DNA from: Arctopsyche grandis
Lineage: Eukaryota; Arthropoda; Insecta; Trichoptera; Hydropsychidae
Assembly: GCF_051622035.1 (NCBI RefSeq)
Contig: NC_135364.1
Coordinates: forward strand, 26,962,501 to 27,026,500
Direction of reading: 5' to 3'
DNA: 64,000 nt
In this document: piece by piece, positions 46,350-57,829 of the stretch
How positions within the stretch are numbered: position 1 is the stretch's first letter
Layout: every line of letters starts with the position of its first letter
The notes under the pieces: generated by a model
Seen by the model: only the letters and a program-made list of their open reading frames with translations
Told to the model about the DNA's origin: nothing
Databases searched by the model: none
Made by a program: the position numbers and the translations under genes

Positions 46350-46786
46350 ATTTTGTCGTGGCGGTATTCATTACGAGTCGGCTAACGCTAAAGCTTAAAC
46401 TTGGATCTCACTAGGCATGTTACTTGTATGAAATTTTATGAGATAAAACGCACTACGAGTGGCGCGACACTACGAGTCAAAGTTGCCTTTTGAATAGGTC
46501 TGCCAAATATATTGATATCCAAACCGGGATATTTTTATTGTATTCCCCCCCCCCGGTTTTTGTGAAAGCGTAAACTTAACAAATTACATTTAAGATCCTT
46601 CCTTGTATAAACTAGTATTTCCTTTCTTTTTTTCCAGTTTATTTATTTATTTTAATATGAAATGAAATTAATTACATATTGGCAAAGAAGATTGAAAAAA
46701 AAAATGATTTTCTCAATCTCGCTTTTCTTGCTTTTTTAACCATGGATGTGGATCTACAGTGAGATTGGATCTACAGTGAGATTGGA
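46350..46786. other. Unassigned intergenic stretch
   Basis: A 17-bp word GGATCTACAGTGAGATT is tandemly duplicated at about 46750-46785 beside a hairpin. Nothing else was recognised. Confidence 0.45.
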
Positions 46787-46888
46787 GTCGTCCACACACA
46801 CGGTATCTACACACGATATTTACCATATCCAGTTCCCATATGGAAAATATCGTAAATATCGTGTGTAGATACCGTGTGTGTGGACGAC
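46787..46888. mobile_element. Hairpin MITE, perfect 37-bp arms
   Basis: 46787-46823 is the exact reverse complement of 46852-46888 (arm start GTCGTCCACACACACGG). The 28-base loop holds CATATCCAGTTCCCATATG, the word shared with 51640-51690. Confidence 0.85.
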
Positions 46889-47189
46889 GCATTGAGGTTC
46901 GTGCATTTTTTTGCAGTTTCATAACTGCGGGGGGGTCGGTATTTCTGAACAATGAAAGGTCAATAAGCAGTTATTGAAAACCAAGAATTTGGCTGTCTCG
47001 AAAGGTCCCTTCGGGACTCCTGGACGAGAGGCTTAACCCGGAATACCGGGACGCCTGGTACTTTTGTACCAATTACGTTGCTGCAGCGTATTGTCACTTA
47101 GTGCGATCAGACTTTAAGAGGGCTGATAAAATTCAAGTGGGCAACGATTTCGCATGGCTGACAGCTATTGTTTTTCGACGACTAGGTTA

Positions 47190-47800
47190 CCGAGCAGCAA
47201 AGGGGTATAAGTTTTAGCAGTTGGCAGCAGATGCAATGCAATGCAATGCAGTGGCCAGAAGTGAGTTGGCAGCAGTGGGATGTGTTTACTGGCCTCGAGA
47301 GACGAGCTGTCAAACGGAGTCGCGCGTGCGGTGAGGACGTTCGCCTCGCTCGCTTTTGTTTTGTATCGGTGTTGCTGCTGCTGCTACACCAAAACTCCTC
47401 ATCCTGGTCATCGTAATCGTCATCGGTGAGGAACAGGAACAAACGTGAGCTGTGAGCAGTGAGCAGTGAGCAGTGAGCGTTGTGCGGTGAGCGGTGTGGC
47501 TTCGACCCTCCGCTCGGGGCGGCTTCGTCCCACCCCGCCGTCACCACCCTCTGCAGGTACATAACCAAACACGGACGACACGTTAGTGGTTGGTTGTTAG
47601 TGTTTAGTCGACACTACGACGTTATCAAATCGACCCTATTTGGACACATTTGGAGATCATCTTACATCTTACATCTTACATCTTACATCTTACAGTGCAG
47701 TGCTTGTCGAATTATGCACCACCGGCTAAATGGCTCGACTGCTCGTTTGACAGTCGAACAATCGAACGGTTCGATTCGCCCGAAGTGAGTGAAAATTGTG
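47190..47800 (+). promoter_or_regulatory. Candidate promoter and untranslated first exon
   Basis: A locally GC- and CpG-richer stretch contains ATGCA x4 (47234-47252), a GTGAGCA 7-mer series (about 47449-47490) and an ATCTTAC 7-mer x5 (about 47661-47695). Donor-like sequences are TCATCG-GTGAGG (47424), CTGCAG-GTACAT (47554) and GAA-GTGAGT (about 47782). No convincing protein is encoded. It could be a 5' UTR exon of a gene beyond the window, or simply low-complexity sequence. Confidence 0.3.
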
Positions 47801-47991
47801 CAGTGATTCATTTGTTTTGTTTTGTTTCGTTTTTAATTCGAATGATGTTCGATTGTTTTCAAATAATGGCGACGTCTTCGATGAAAAGTGATGCAAACTT
47901 TGTTTGTTTATATTTATATATTGAATGTTATTATTTATACCACGTTTTATTTAGATTGCAATCTCGATCTCTATCGGTCAGTACGTTCTGA

Positions 47992-49295
47992 CTGAACAAT
48001 GGAGGGAAGCGTTTCTTTTTGAACGAAATGTGGATTGAAATAATGTTATCGCTTTGGCCAAGATTTTACTCACTAGAGTGACTTTCGAAAAGAAAATTTC
48101 TAATGAAATTTCCCTTATGGATATTGAGTCGACGTGAAAATTTTGAAAGACTTCATTCTAGAATGCTTTTAATTTATTTATATATATAAGAAATTGCTAG
48201 TGCTACCCGGCTTCGCTCGGTAAATGGAAATGAAAACCATGAAAAAAAAATCTCAGTTTGTTTTTTTATTAAATTTATTTGAATCGAAAACAATTAATAT
48301 TATATTAAACGACCGACCAATCACAAACGTCTTTGACCAATCCAGCCAATCAGAAACGACTTTCACGACAGCCAATCAGAATCGAATTACAGATTGATTA
48401 ATGTCTGGACAAAATGTTGCTTTCGTGACAAATTCCGACATTTGGATTTTTTTAACCTAAAAACACTGAAAATCGACTAAAAACTACAAATCTACTGTAT
48501 GTTGTAAAACTTTATAACGATCTCAATTATCCGATTCTATTTTTAATTTAGAAAAAAATGCGCTGTATATATATTTTCCCGCTTAAATGACTGCTCTACA
48601 TATGTACATGTGATACTATGTATCTGTTAGAAATGGGAAAAAATGCTTTGCAGGCGAAAATTTTTATATTGCGGTCGAATACATTTCTTGTGGCAAGTTC
48701 AGTCAGCACTGTTTCAGTTGTTGCCCAGGTGGGTTTTAAAGTCAACCTTTTGGGCCTCCATGATGCTCCTGTTCATTACCAATGCATATTATCTTACATA
48801 CAATAGACTAAAATCGATGTATTGTTTTTATTCATTTTTATTCAAGTGAGCTATAGACTAGTATTAATATTCCATCGAGCATTTTTCGCGGAATAATTGA
48901 GAAATTTTACCTCGAAATGAAATAAAATAATTTTTTTATTTTAAAATATCATTGATTACGACAAATTGAACTGTTATTTTATTTTCATTCAAATTCGCGT
49001 TGCCTCAAATGTTTCATGAAAGTATTGATTTAAAAAAATTATATATTATACTTTGATTATCATGGTTTGAAAAGTAGCAGGTTTTTCATTACGAGTCAAT
49101 TTTGCCACATTCTAACACTCAAAATCTTTCCAAAAATTCATACGAATTTATTATTATTTTACCCGTTTTTAAAGTGTTAAAAATCAGAAAATCGACTTGT
49201 GTTTAAAATTTTTTAAAGTAGAAAGTAGAAATTTTTAATTTTGTATATACCTAAAATAATAACCAAAGATTACTTTCAATAGTTATTGCATGCCT
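47992..49295. other. Intergenic stretch with a 'CCCGGCTTCGCTC' repeat
   Basis: 48195-48420 begins with the CTACCCGGCTTCGCTCGG word shared with 9470 and contains several CCAATCAGA-type repeats. No gene was recognised. Confidence 0.45.
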
Positions 49296-49299
49296 GATA

Positions 49300-49905
49300 G
49301 CATTTTATTACATGATAAAATAGTAGAAGTAGTAAATAATTATTTATATTTAGGTCAAATAATAGACATGTCCGGTAATAAAGAAGAACATATAAAGAGA
49401 CGTATGAAATTATGATGGGGTGCATTTGGACGACGAATGTCGTTTTTAAATCAAAAAGGCCACTTTGCTTGAAGAAAAAAATCTTCAATCAATGCGTTTT
49501 GCCACTGATGACGCATGGATGCAAAACTTGGACATCGAACGCCAAGATGCTTCATAAAGTCCAATGCACTCAAAGAAGTATGGAACGCTGTATGCTTGGC
49601 ATAACGAGGAAAGACAGGAATAGGAACACGTGGGTGAGAAGTATGACAAAAGTAGTGGATAGAGTAAATATATTGAAATGGCAGCGGTCGGGCTACGTGG
49701 CTAAAAGAATGGACGTAGACAAAATAAGCACTAGAATGGTACCCGAGAGAATCCAAAAGGATAAAGGAAGACCACAGGTAAGTTGGGTAGACGAAATTAG
49801 GAAAATGTGTAGGTGAGATGGATGAGAGTTGCACAAAACAGAGACAAGTGGAAGCGTGTTGGACAGGCCTCCATCCAGCAGTGGATGATGAGTGACTGTA
49901 GATGA
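49300..49905 (+). mobile_element. LINE (RTE-like) 3' portion
   Basis: An upstream frame (49314 on) reads NNYLYLGQIIDMSG. The 134-codon frame 49412-49816 reads MTHGCKTWTSNAKM, SMERCMLGITRKDR and GRPQVSWVDEIRKM, the familiar C-terminal part of RTE-type endonuclease/reverse transcriptases. The two frames are not in register, and an in-frame stop interrupts the first. It ends in GATGATGATGATGA. Defective, 5' truncated. Confidence 0.85.
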
Positions 49906-50371
49906 TGATGATGATTAATTATTAAATGCAATTGAATTCAATGTTAGGCATTTGAGTTGTATTTACAATATTTATTCACAAAAAATGTATGTATTTATTT
50001 ATTGGGGGTATGAAATGATTAATTTGTTCCGTTCCGCAAACTTGCACAATTTCACTATATGTATGTACGCATTGAACGTAAAATTCAAGAGGAAACAAGG
50101 AAAGAAATTTGTGTGCAATTTTTTGACATTGATTTAGACTGTCAATATGAACATATATATGTATGTATGTAGTAATATTCATAGACGTGCAATATGCAGT
50201 TTAAAAGGTCACTTTTTCAAGTCAATTTTGGGCGAAATTTTGACACAGGTCTTTTCACAGGTGTTTTCCATTCGGAATAGCTAGAGCAGTTTTCGCAATG
50301 CTTTTTGCACCACTCTAGTCTAGAGTGTACGGAATTTGTCACGCCTTGCATTTATCGATTGCGCTCTAGGC

Positions 50372-50372
50372 A

Positions 50373-50404
<32 letters not shown>
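50372..50404 (+). repeat. (GT)n microsatellite
   Basis: About 16 uninterrupted GT units. Confidence 0.9.
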
Positions 50405-50406
<2 letters not shown>

Positions 50407-50979
50407 TACGCACCCAGTACTTTCGTTGCTCGCGTATATACTATAGATTGGCCCCGGTGAAAGTGAAACACCTTTCTATTCGTACATTTTACGTTATAGA
50501 TACGATATACATATTATATATCGTAGGAGGTACCTACCCATCGAAACGGGACACGTAGATAATAATTACTCTACGGTGTGCATTACGGGGCAGATTCGAT
50601 GTTCGGCCGTACTCGGATCGATCCGACGCGACGTTCCACTTTTGGTGTCGGACGAGACCGTTTTAGGCGGACACTCGTTTTTTCAACATCATTGTGTTGA
50701 AATAATTATTATAGCCGGCATTGCTCGGGTGGATGAGAGTGGAGAAAATTGCTTGAAAGGGGCTCCGAACCCTTCCGAAACCCTAGTACGGTCCGTGTAA
50801 GCTAGGGAGGTCATCCACTGAGCAGCTTGGCGAAAAATTGCTTGCTACGAAATTTTTCGGAGCGAGCAATTTTCGGTATCAAATTGATCGTAATGAAATT
50901 ATAACGTTAGCTCCATTATTATATAATATTTTGAGTCCATGTTAGTATACCATTACATATACATATTATACTAACATAG

Positions 50980-51235
50980 CCACAGCTTAGTGCACTGGTA
51001 GAGCTTTACATAACCGTAGAGGTATCCGGAGTTTTTGACCGGGGTATGTGTCCAGGGGGTAAGTGTCGTTGAACCACCATTACATAGATCGTGGGTCCAA
51101 GTCCCGGCCAAATACGCTGCTGGCGAGGTCTTGTGGTTATTAAACAGATCGACCGTCTAGACCGTCTCCTTTTATAATTTTCCGATTTTTCCAGCTTCAT
51201 GGTTGTGAAGAATCTTATAAAAAAAGGGTTCCCGG
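50980..51235 (+). mobile_element. tRNA-headed SINE variant
   Basis: CCACAGCTTAGTGCACTGG (box A region) and GTGGGTCCAAGTCCC (box B), then CTGCTGGCGAGGTCTTG and AGATCGACCGTCTAG. A long insertion separates the two boxes, so Pol III activity is unlikely. Confidence 0.5.
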
Positions 51236-51287
51236 AAAGATGCACTAAATTGCACGGAATAGTAGCGCAGTTTCGAGAAGTCATAAT

Positions 51288-51424
51288 TTTCAAAGGCGCT
51301 CAAAAAGAACTTGAGCAATAGAATTCCACAAAAAAGTTAGCACCCTCGGACAACATACAAAAATACCCCTTGACGCTTTTTTGTGGAATTCTATCGTGTT
51401 AGTTCTCCTTGAGCATCTTTGAAA
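51288..51424. mobile_element. Inverted-repeat MITE, 137 bp
   Basis: TTTCAAAGGCGCTCAA and the inverse of TTTCAAAGATGCTCAA form the ends. The inner arm ATAGAATTCCACAAAAAAG is exactly inverted. About 50-bp imperfect arms with a short loop. Confidence 0.75.
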
Positions 51425-51599
51425 CTATGGGAGTGTCTCGAGAGTGCATTTTTCCAGTCATCAATATATCGGAATCTCAGTTTCTCTCAAATTTTAGTTA
51501 TTAGCATTTAGAATTTGTTCAATCTTATAAATTCTACCTGCATAATGTATTTCTACATACATAATGACATCCCTATTTTTTTTGTCTAAAAATTACATT

Positions 51600-51727
51600 G
51601 GGGCTGTCGACACCAACACTTTTACTTACAATATTTTCCATATCCAGTTCCCATATAGCCACCTGTGGTGGCTATTTGGGAACTGGATACGGAAAATATT
51701 GTAAGTAATATCGTTGTCGACGGCCCC
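51600..51727. mobile_element. Hairpin MITE with 40-bp arms
   Basis: 51624-51663 pairs with 51667-51706 at 38 of 40 positions. Outer ends GGGGCTGTCGAC and GTCGACGGCCCC are inverted. ATT follows on both sides, suggesting a short target duplication. It shares ATATCCAGTTCCCATAT with 46787-46888 and ACTTACAATAT with 45204-45293. Confidence 0.8.
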
Positions 51728-51779
51728 ATTGAAACTGGTGTTCACTCAACAAAATATTTTTTTATACACCTATACTTTT

Positions 51780-52090
51780 GTAGTACTGTTGCAGTGTGCT
51801 AAACGTTCGATCTCGTTCTAGTTTTTTTTTTTATTATTGTTTTCGAGATAATTCGAGTGTGCGTGTGTCGGTCATATTGCCGTCGATTCGCTACTAATCT
51901 AATTTGTTCGCATTCCGTTGTCGCCGCATAACAGTAAAGGCAGAGGTCCTCAACCGGTGGCCACCGCGGGTCACCGGGTCGTCGTCAATCGATATTTCGA
52001 CTCGACGTAACACTTTCTGCGTAACACGATCGTGGGTGACTGTGTGTGGACATTTTCCATTTTTTTTCGCCATCGAAGGTGATTCATTTT
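51780..52090 (+). promoter_or_regulatory. Possible second untranslated first-exon region
   Basis: A GC-richer stretch with several TTCG/CGAT words and a donor-like ATCGAAG-GTGATT (about 52073). No recognisable protein. Weak. Confidence 0.2.
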
Positions 52091-52496
52091 GTTTGGCCTT
52101 TTTTTTAACTTTATTTTGTATGAGCGCATGTACAGTGGTTTTATCTCGCGACGGTGTGTTTTATCACGCGGTTCGCATGTGTGAAAGGGTCATTTTTTCA
52201 CCCCTCGATAAAAGTCTCCACCAAATGTACATACATACATACCTTTCGTGATATTAAAAAAATGCTTTTGAATGTTTGCAAATTTTCTATTTGGTATCGT
52301 TGATCTTATGAATCCGTGACACTTTTTTTGTATGTGTTTTGTAATATGTAGTATGACGTTGATTGACTTTGTATCACATTACATTTGAATGCAAACTGTA
52401 TTGGATGCGACTGTGGGGTAAATGAACTTTTTTGGGTCAATTTTTGACCTTTCATCATTGAATTTTGCGACGGCAGTGTCACAATTTGAAATTTAA

Positions 52497-52783
52497 GGGC
52501 GGTTTCAGACTAGCGTTTTATACGCGCGTATAATATAAGTGCATGTAGGCGCGTATAGGCGCGTCGTTTTCCATACGCGCAACTCGTACGAGCGTAGACG
52601 CGCTTATAAGCTCGTATTATCCATGTTGATACTAAATCACCACTACCGGTTGGAGCGAACACGCTGGAATAAGCCCGTGTACGCGAGTCCGGTTTTTTGA
52701 AGCGCGAAATGTAGCGCGCGTGTAAGCGCGTATGCCGAAACAACGATATACGCGCAGAAAAATACGCTAGTCTGAAACCGCCC
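52497..52783. mobile_element. TAA-target MITE (Harbinger-like), copy 1, 287 bp
   Basis: Ends GGGCGGTTTCAGACTAGCG and its inverse are flanked by TAA on both sides (52494-52496 and 52784-52786). The interior is rich in TACGCGCGTATA-type words. A close copy lies at 55400-55695. Confidence 0.9.
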
Positions 52784-52879
52784 TAAAACGTTCTGAAATG
52801 CTTTAAATTTATTAGGAGGTAAACATACAGTTGTTTTGCAATATTGTCTTATTCTAATTTGATAGAATCGAAACATACA

Positions 52880-53442
52880 CGACAGTGCCGCGCCGACATA
52901 TCTGCGCAGGATAAAGCCGCGCTGAAATATCCGCGCAGGACAATTCCACGCCGACAATGCAGCGCTGACATAAGTATTTGCTCAGGTCGAAAGAAAATTC
53001 ATATGTATTATATTTTATATCCAATAATATTTATAGCATAATTAGACATTTTTGATTTTTAGTGACAGGCGTCTACTATTTAACCCTTTGCAAATTATTA
53101 TAAGTGTGATTATTGCCAGGTAGTTTGTTTTCGAAGTATGAGAAATAAATTTCGAATTTTTTTTTGCCCCATAAAATTATTGCAATATTAAAACCGGCTT
53201 ACTAAATTTTTTTAAACTTGTTATTGAATTTTAAAAATAGTGGAAATCTCGGTGTACAAAATCCAAAAAACCCTAGTAAATTTCTATCGATGAGCAGTTC
53301 TGCATAATCGAGTAAACCAAAAAGAATTTCTTTTTATTAGATTTTTTTGTTTTTTTTTCTGCGCGGCTTTGACGGGGTTTTTCTACGCGGCCCTGTTATG
53401 CCCTGGTATGTTGGTGCGCCAATGTCGTGCGCGGCATTGTCG
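52880..53442. mobile_element. Element with arms of GACATATCTGCGCAG-type words, 563 bp
   Basis: The left arm (52880-52990) and right arm (about 53365-53442, inverted) are built of ~15-bp words mixing GACA and GCGC parts. The outer ends CGACAGTGCCGCGC and the inverse of CGACAATGCCGCGC match. The core is AT-rich and non-coding. Architecture like 25672-26440 and 62977-63640. Confidence 0.65.
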
Positions 53443-53471
53443 AGTCACCGCTTTATATATTTACATATAAA

Positions 53472-53532
53472 AAAAAGTTCTGTCAAAATTTGAATTGACA
53501 GAACTTTTTGCAACATAGTGACACTATGTTGC
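53472..53532. repeat. Two abutting hairpins
   Basis: AAAAAGTTCTGTCAA (53472-53486) and its exact inverse (53495-53509) form the first. GCAACATAGTG (53510-53520) and its inverse (53522-53532) form the second, with no gap between them. Confidence 0.85.
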
Positions 53533-55015
53533 ATATATACACTTCACATGCTTGAATACATTTCATAAAAAAATCAAAGCTATTGCGCAAGTGAAATAAA
53601 AAAAATAAAAACGCCTTTTACTTTCGTTCGAATGGTTGAATGTGCTGCAGGTGAATTTTTTTTAACAATACACTCAGTAATTATGAACAATCGTTTATTT
53701 CAAACATTTTCAAGACGCTGTCTCCGAACAATTTGTCACAATTTTATTTGAGTACATGCATTAAAAAAAAGAATGACACAAGAATGTTATTTTATTACAT
53801 TTTAATAACTATTATTGTTAGTTGCATTGATGAAATCAATCATGGTATGATATATTTTAAAAATGTTTGTACATATGTATATAATCTAACGGGTATTTTA
53901 TTAAATATGATCCCAACGAGTAGTATTTTCTTTTAGTAGTGATTTTGCATTGTACATAGAATCATGTCTAAGAGCAGATCGAGTTTCATTTTCTGCATTC
54001 TAAAGGCGTTTTTTTTGTTCGAGATTGATATCTTCGACGTCAAAAACAAAAAAAATAAAAACACTTCTATGAAATATGCGAATGTATTTAGATAATAATT
54101 TAGATGATTTTGAACTTGTTCCACTTTCGTTTTAATTCCACTTCAACTCCGAAACCAGTTTGCCGATCTCATTTATATCAATTTTGTAATTGAAAGCGCT
54201 TCACCTGTTGGGGGGGGGGGGGGGAGGTATCGGTAACTATCAGTCCTAAAATCAACAAAGCTAATTTTGCGACCGGGAAGCGCGTAGTATTTTCTACGAC
54301 TGTTTCGCGTGTGGTCTACTTTGTATCGCGTGTCGTTAAACTCATTAATGACGGTTGATGGCCACTCGATAATTCTATCTAATTAGATAGTGCGTAAGTG
54401 CTTCCGATTTCAATCATCATTATTGGTCGCCGATTGACTCTTCTCTTATGTAAAATTCTTCATGGGAAAATGTGTGTGTGTGTGTGTGTGTGTGTTTATG
54501 CAAGTTTTTTTAGACGACATTCTTTTGATCGTTTGTTTGAAACATGCTATATATGTATGCCGTGCTATAGTAGTCTATGGTGTGTACGTAACAGACTAAA
54601 TTAAATAATATTTGCAATCGTCGTGTTTGTTGGTTTAATTGTCGTTTTTAAGGTCGCGTCTTAAATTCTTGTACACATCGAATTGGTAACGTGGATACTT
54701 TATTGTGTGAAGATTTCTATAAAAGTGCTGTTGTGCATGATTGCCGAAAAAACTGCTAAAATGTTAAAGCAAGTTCCATGATATTATGTAGAAATAAAGG
54801 GTTCCACAATGAAACGTTTAAAGAGACAACATTCTCGATAAAATCAGGGATCGATATTGAGTACGAATCAGTCAAAATTTCAAGGTTGAATTTTCTCATG
54901 AATACAAAACTTCTATTGATACATCGTGTATTTATATATGTAGATAAATATTCAGAAGGAAAGGAGGGGGGGGAGGTATGAGTTTACTTTTTGTATAGAT
55001 ATAAAAATTCGATTT
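53533..55015. other. AT-rich intergenic stretch
   Basis: Contains a poly-G run (54210-54224) and a GT microsatellite at 54471-54495. No gene was recognised. Confidence 0.5.
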
Positions 55016-55016
55016 T

Positions 55017-55290
55017 TGTATTTATTTATTTATTTTATAGAACATGAACATTCTCCTTTACAGATCGCTCTAAAAGGACGAGTGCACTTATAAAGATACA
55101 ATAAAATCAATATACATTAGCTAATAATTTGATGTCTTCGTCGCCTGTTGCTCGGGGCATCAAGCTCCTCAAGCAGATTTTTGTAAACTTGGATTTGTTC
55201 AATCCAAAATATGCTGATCTGGTTGAGGAAATGTTTAATTTGAGATCGTAAATGTTTTTTTATAACTTTTGTTCTGTACTTTATATAATT
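55017..55290 (-). mobile_element. Probable LINE 3' tail, minus strand
   Basis: An inverted TAAA tail (ATTTATTTATTTATTTTATAG) at the left is followed by a segment reading, on minus, IEQIQVYKNLLEELDAPSN. The family was not recognised. Confidence 0.35.
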
Positions 55291-55399
55291 TTCATGCTTT
55301 ATTTTTGTTTATATTTTGATATTTCATATACATATGTGTATATGCCTAGCTATAGTGACGCCCTGGAGTATACATATATGTAATGTCACTATAGCTTAA

Positions 55400-55695
55400 G
55401 GGCGGTTTCAGACTAGCGTTTTATACGCGCGTATAATCTCGTTTTTTGAAGTGCATGTAGGCGCGTATAGGCGCGTCATTTTCAATACGCGCAACTCGTA
55501 CGAGCGTAGACGTGCTTATGAGCTCGTATTATCCATGTTGATACTAAATCACCACTAACGGTTCGAACGAAAACGCCGGAATAAGCCCGTGTACGCGCGT
55601 CCAGTTTTTTGAAGCGCGAAAAGTAGCGCGCGTGTAAGCGCGTATGCCGAAACGACGATATACGTGCAGAAAAATACGCTAGTCTGAAACCGCCC
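55400..55695. mobile_element. TAA-target MITE (Harbinger-like), copy 2, 296 bp
   Basis: Same ends as 52497-52783, with TAA at 55397-55399 and 55696-55698. It has a short internal extra segment TCTCGTTTTTTGA near the left end. Confidence 0.9.
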
Positions 55696-55704
55696 TAACT
55701 GTAA

Positions 55705-56035
55705 TAAATAAATAAACAAATAATAATCATTTTACACAATGCGAATTCGTGCAAACATCCACAGTGACATATATGGAGAAATTTTTGCGGCATTTTATAA
55801 GCATGTTGGCGAACTACAAGATGCTGAAGAACTTGAGATTAGCAAGAGAGATAGGAAAGGAGATGCCAATTTTACAGAAACCGTTTAAATGAAAATGAGA
55901 AAAATTGGTAAACTCTGTAAAGAAACGATTGACCTGGAGTTACAAACCAAGGTCTGTCCAGTAGCGGGACTCTAGTGGGACTCGAACCCGTGACCACTTT
56001 GCTCGAAAGCATAATATGCTTATCACTAGTCTGCA
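55705..56035 (-). mobile_element. tRNA-headed SINE, copy S6 (second tail type)
   Basis: Inverse tail GCGAATTCGTGCAAACATCC, body AACGATTGACCTGGAGT, and inverse box B GGACTCGAACCCGTG (55978). The tail matches copies at 60.0 and 62.6 kb. Confidence 0.75.
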
Positions 56036-56039
56036 CAGT

Positions 56040-57400
56040 TTTTAATTAGGGAAACAGCTCAAGTAGCCACGAATGAATTTTAAATATGTGATTTATATTT
56101 GTATGTAGGATAGGGTAAGGTCGAAATATTAAAGTTTTTTGAAATTTTCCGGAAATTAATTTGGATTACTGTAGTATGTATTCTCGTGAACCCGAGACTA
56201 ATAAAACACGACCTTTTGAGTTAATTTATAAGGTGTTTTTTTGTTGATAAAAAAAGTTATTAGTAAAAAAAAATGTAGCCAAATCCAATAATGTACATAA
56301 ACGTGTCATACTATATTTATAACATCCGCCGGTGACCTTTGGGTAATCGATTATTTCTTTGCCTTTCACTTTCGTTTATATACCGAAACGAAATCGTTGC
56401 TATTATGGTTATTTTGGCGTATTTAAAAATAGCGTAGATATAATTTTCGCACGCGGAAAACTCCCGGAAAACGTTTTTTTTCCATACGACTTCCAAAAAC
56501 CGACAGGCGTGAATCGATTCAGTCTAGTTTTGTGTATATTGTATATACCTATAGATATAGTAATTCTTCAATAGAGCTTACAGCTGTTTCATATTATGGT
56601 TAAACCAATTTTATGATGTATTACAGTCGGTTTCGTGATAGAGCGCGCAAACTCTGGCTGGGTATCGATCGATAATGCCGGCATTGTGCCATGCTGGTGG
56701 TATAAACCTGCATGTCTCTTGGCTTTGAATTTTTTGTTTATTTTCACATGTTTATGTTTCGAAACACGAAAATGTGTGACGAATGTTCATTTTGACTTAT
56801 CTAATCTCGATGACATTTATACGTTCAAATTTTTTAATATTACACTATATGTAAGTACATGCGTATATTCGTGGTTAACTGGTCACGTATGTATGCACGT
56901 GTAGTAAATGTGTCACAAGTGTTGGCATTGTTTTTATGTATAATAATAGTATAATCTTAACACATTCATAATGTGCTAAATTTCGGGTGAAAAATTTTCT
57001 AATAACCAACCAAAGTAAATGATAAATTGAATATAATTTTGGAAAAATTGCCAATACTAGTGGCCACGGTGCACGATAATTCGTGCACTGGTAACTTCGC
57101 GCTCTTCTGTTGTCGGCCACATCCCCACATGTTTATTTCGCATAGTGCCATGGTATGCAAAACGGGCTTTTATTTCGAGTGTTTAATAGTATTGATATCG
57201 TATCCGTCACGGACAGTTTAGCTTTATATACATGTAGGATTTGGTTTTGAATGTGTAGGGTGTATAGTACGGAGCGTGCATGGGTAGAATGTGAGCGTGT
57301 ATGGGTAAAATGCCATACCATGTATAGGTACATACATGATCCATGTACATACTTATGTAGTTCATCATTTGGAACCCTTACATACATATGTATACTAACC
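56040..57400. other. AT-rich intergenic stretch
   Basis: Several open frames without recognisable domains (for example 56635-56904). No gene could be supported. Confidence 0.5.
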
Positions 57401-57407
57401 AGCTGAT

Positions 57408-57828
57408 TAGACTGGTGGTTAGTATACAATGCTTTGAACAAACTGGTCGCGGGTTCAAATCCCGCTGGTTTCTGTTGGCCAGACCTTGGATTTATGACCC
57501 CAGGTCGATCGTTTCCTTTAAAATTTTTCCAATTTATCTGATTTTTATTGAAACGGTTCCAACAATTTGGCAGCCTTACTCATTGATCATAAATGTCTCT
57601 GTGGATGTTAATTGATGTGTGTTTTTACTGAATTTCGTTGAATTGTTTCAAAATGCTGCAAATTTACAAATTTGAACATGATTGTCTCTGTGGATGTTAA
57701 TTGATATGTATTTACTTTGTATAGTACTAATAATACTTGTATCAAATGTACAATGTTTCTGGCTAGGAAGGCGCATTGTTGTAACCTGTTACGCCTTCCT
57801 GGTATAAATTAAAAATAAATAAATATAT
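57408..57828 (+). mobile_element. tRNA-headed SINE, copy S7
   Basis: Box A TAGACTGGTGGTTAGTA (57409), box B GGGTTCAAATCCC (57451), body GGTCGATCGTTTCC, tail AAGGCGCATTGTTG and CGCCTTCCTGGTAT, ending in an AAATAAATAAATA run. Confidence 0.85.
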
Positions 57829-57829
57829 G

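Noticed and set aside
47480-47788. 102-codon plus-strand frame
   Set aside because: It runs through ATCTTAC microsatellite repeats and has no domain; treated as possible untranslated sequence.
50576-50800. 74-codon plus-strand frame
   Set aside because: Not recognisable; nearby words resemble the dispersed CCGGCATTGCTCGG repeat, so it is more likely repeat sequence.
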